Positions 62,472-64,000 of a DNA stretch of 64,000 bases are shown in pieces. Position 1 is the first letter of the stretch; each line of letters starts with the position of its first letter. The stretch covers positions 23,518-87,517 of the forward strand of contig NZ_BMIR01000001.1 in NCBI RefSeq assembly GCF_014642655.1, given 5' to 3'. Position numbers and translations under genes: made by a program. Source of the DNA: Pullulanibacillus camelliae (GTDB lineage Bacteria > Bacillota > Bacilli > Bacillales > Sporolactobacillaceae). The notes beneath the pieces are model-generated. The model saw nothing but the letters and a program-made list of their open reading frames with translations, made no database searches and was not told the origin of the DNA.

Positions 62472-63299
62472 TTATTTTAATCCAGACATTGTAAAGCCTT
62501 CGACAATATATTTCTGGAAGATAAAGAAAATGATAATGATCGGCACAACCATAAAGGCTGATCCCGCCATTTGCAAGCCAAACTCATTGCCATGCTCCCC
62601 TTGTAAGAGCTGCAAACCAACTGAGAGTGGATAAAGACTTTCATCGTTGGCAATAATCAACGGCCATAAGAAATTATTCCAAGCACCAATGAAGGCTAAG
62701 ATCCCTTGGACTGCAAAAATCGGCTTGGCCACGGGAACAATTAAACGAAAGAAGATAAAAAACTCCCCCGCACCATCCAATCGCGCTGCCTCAATGAGAT
62801 CTGTCGGAATCGTCGTCATAAACTGCCTGAATAGAAAAATGCTGAATGCCGCAACGAGCCCTGGCAAAATAATACCTGCCATCGTATTGGTTAAACCCAT
62901 CTGATTTAAAATGAGATAGACAGGTATCATCGTCACTTGACCTGGAATCATCATGGTGGCTAAAATTAAATAGAAAAACTTTTCGCGCCCTCTGAAATTA
63001 AATTTGGCAAAGGCGTAACCCGCCATCGCATTGAAAAACATACCAACGAAGCCAAAGACAACGAGAATCAAAGTATTTTTTAAATAGATACCAAAATCCA
63101 GCTGCTGGAAGAGATCAATGTAATGCTGAAAGGTCACATGCTTTGGAATGATTGTAGGTGGGATTTCTAGAATTTCTGCATCGGGCTTAAAGGAGCTCAA
63201 AATCATCCAAATAAAGGGAATGGCAACAAGGATGCCTCCAATGATTAACACAAGCGTAACAATCGTTTTGACGGTCTGACGTTTCACTTTTTCAGTCAT
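62472..63299 (-). CDS. Sugar ABC transporter permease (MalG type)
   Basis: 275 residues with six spans; EAA loop LIEAARLDGAGEFFIFFRLIVP. Starts MTEKVKRQTVKTIVTLVLII. It follows the partner permease by 24 bases. The importer most likely serves the isomerase/dehydrogenase cassette downstream; no ATPase gene is visible. Confidence 0.92.
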   Translation of the reverse strand: MTEKVKRQTVKTIVTLVLIIGGILVAIPFIWMILSSFKPDAEILEIPPTIIPKHVTFQHYIDLFQQLDFGIYLKNTLILVVFGFVGMFFNAMAGYAFAKFNFRGREKFFYLILATMMIPGQVTMIPVYLILNQMGLTNTMAGIILPGLVAAFSIFLFRQFMTTIPTDLIEAARLDGAGEFFIFFRLIVPVAKPIFAVQGILAFIGAWNNFLWPLIIANDESLYPLSVGLQLLQGEHGNEFGLQMAGSAFMVVPIIIIFFIFQKYIVEGFTMSGLK

Positions 63300-63323
63300 T
63301 TTTTAAAACCACCCTCCACATTT

Positions 63324-64000
63324 TTAGTACTCGACATCAGACTTTCTCAGTTTAAATTGGATCAGGGTCGCAATAATGATGATAATAAAGAGCACGAAGG
63401 ACCCTGCCGCTGCGTAACCAAAGTTACTGTCTTGGAAACCCTTTTGATAAATAAATAAAGCGATGGAAACCGTACCATTTAATGGACCGCCTTTAGTCAT
63501 CACAAAAGGTTCTTCGAAAAACTGCAGCCAGCCGATGAGCGTAGTAATCGTCACAAAAAATGTCGCAAAACGCAGTAAGGGAATGGTAATGAAAATGAGT
63601 TTTTGCCAGCCCTTTGCCCCATCTATTTCAGCTGCTTCATAATAGGACTTTGGTATGCCTTGTAGAGCGGCTAAAAAGATGAGCATATTTAGCCCTATGC
63701 CCTTCCAGACAGCTAATATGATTAATGAAAACTTTGCGATGAGTGGGTCTTCTAACCATTGCACCTTATCAATATGGAAAAGAGAAAGAATATAATTAAA
63801 GAGACCGTAATCAATGTTGTATAAGAAGCCCCAAATGACGGCAACAGCAATGATATTGGTAATCGCCGGCATATAGTAAATGCCTCTGAATAGCTTGAAG
63901 ATAAAGCTATTGCCAAAGTTCAAGAGCAAAGCAACACCTAGTGAACAAATAATGACCAAAGGCACACCAATCACGACATAGAAAAAAGTGTTAAAGATCG
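63324..64000 (-). CDS. Sugar ABC transporter permease (MalF type), N-terminus beyond window
   Basis: The frame is open to the right edge, reading IFNTFFYVVIGVPLVIICSL there, so the GTG at 63974 is internal and the true start lies outside. The visible 225 residues carry five spans and the EAA loop SYYEAAEIDGAKGWQKLIFITIP. The first span and the binding-protein gene should lie to the right. Confidence 0.92.
   Translation of the reverse strand, partial: IFNTFFYVVIGVPLVIICSLGVALLLNFGNSFIFKLFRGIYYMPAITNIIAVAVIWGFLYNIDYGLFNYILSLFHIDKVQWLEDPLIAKFSLIILAVWKGIGLNMLIFLAALQGIPKSYYEAAEIDGAKGWQKLIFITIPLLRFATFFVTITTLIGWLQFFEEPFVMTKGGPLNGTVSIALFIYQKGFQDSNFGYAAAGSFVLFIIIIIATLIQFKLRKSDVEY

Overview
The window is AT-rich DNA from a low-GC Gram-positive bacterium, most likely a soil or plant-litter member of the Bacillales. 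The reasons are strong AGGAGG-type ribosome sites, lipoprotein signal peptides, AraR-type and CcpA (cre) operators, a YesM/YesN two-component pair and a LevR-controlled mannose-class PTS. I cannot fix the genus. No tRNA, rRNA, CRISPR array, phage gene or intact transposase is visible. The window is almost entirely carbohydrate catabolism, organised as successive sugar-utilisation islands that each carry their own transporter, enzymes and regulator.

Left part (1-13 kb), arabinose: the 5' end of araB, araM and a decayed araL form an AraR-controlled operon with two AraR boxes 40 bp apart. Next is an AraC-controlled operon on the minus strand: TIM-barrel isomerase, Gfo/Idh dehydrogenase, ABC importer, GH127 beta-L-arabinofuranosidase. 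It is followed by a badly deleted GH51 arabinofuranosidase pseudogene (abfA) and divergent araR. An L,D-transpeptidase gene (13-14.5 kb) is the only gene not concerned with sugars or sulfate esters.

14.9-21.4 kb: a sigma-54 activator of the LevR class, a clear -24/-12 promoter and a mannose-class PTS (EIIA, EIIB, EIIC, EIID) plus a SIS-domain protein. This layout resembles Amadori-product (glucoselysine/fructoselysine) PTS loci. galM and a ROK repressor follow, then about 1 kb of non-coding repeat debris.

25.2-32.7 kb: a taurine/sulfonate-type ABC importer in an operon with a cytoplasmic Cys-type sulfatase, then a second cytoplasmic sulfatase divergent from an AraC regulator. This looks like uptake and hydrolysis of sulfate esters.

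33-62 kb, hemicellulose-type oligosaccharides: ThuA with a sugar ABC importer and LacI regulator; an ABC importer with an embedded YesM/YesN pair and GH2 beta-mannosidase; an ABC importer with GH36 alpha-galactosidase and a second GH2 enzyme, next to an ArsR-type regulator with an unusual C-terminal domain. Beta-mannosidase plus alpha-galactosidase points to galactomannan fragments. The right end holds a TIM-barrel/Gfo-Idh/TIM-barrel cassette with a LacI regulator and an ABC importer cut by the window edge.

Cross-cutting structure: every binding-protein/permease junction of the four complete sugar ABC operons has a strong stem-loop. Several degenerate repeat families recur in the intergenic gaps, one of them abutting terminators. 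Regulation is legible as AraR boxes, LacI palindromes centred on ATCGAT, cre-like sites and large AT-rich palindromes.
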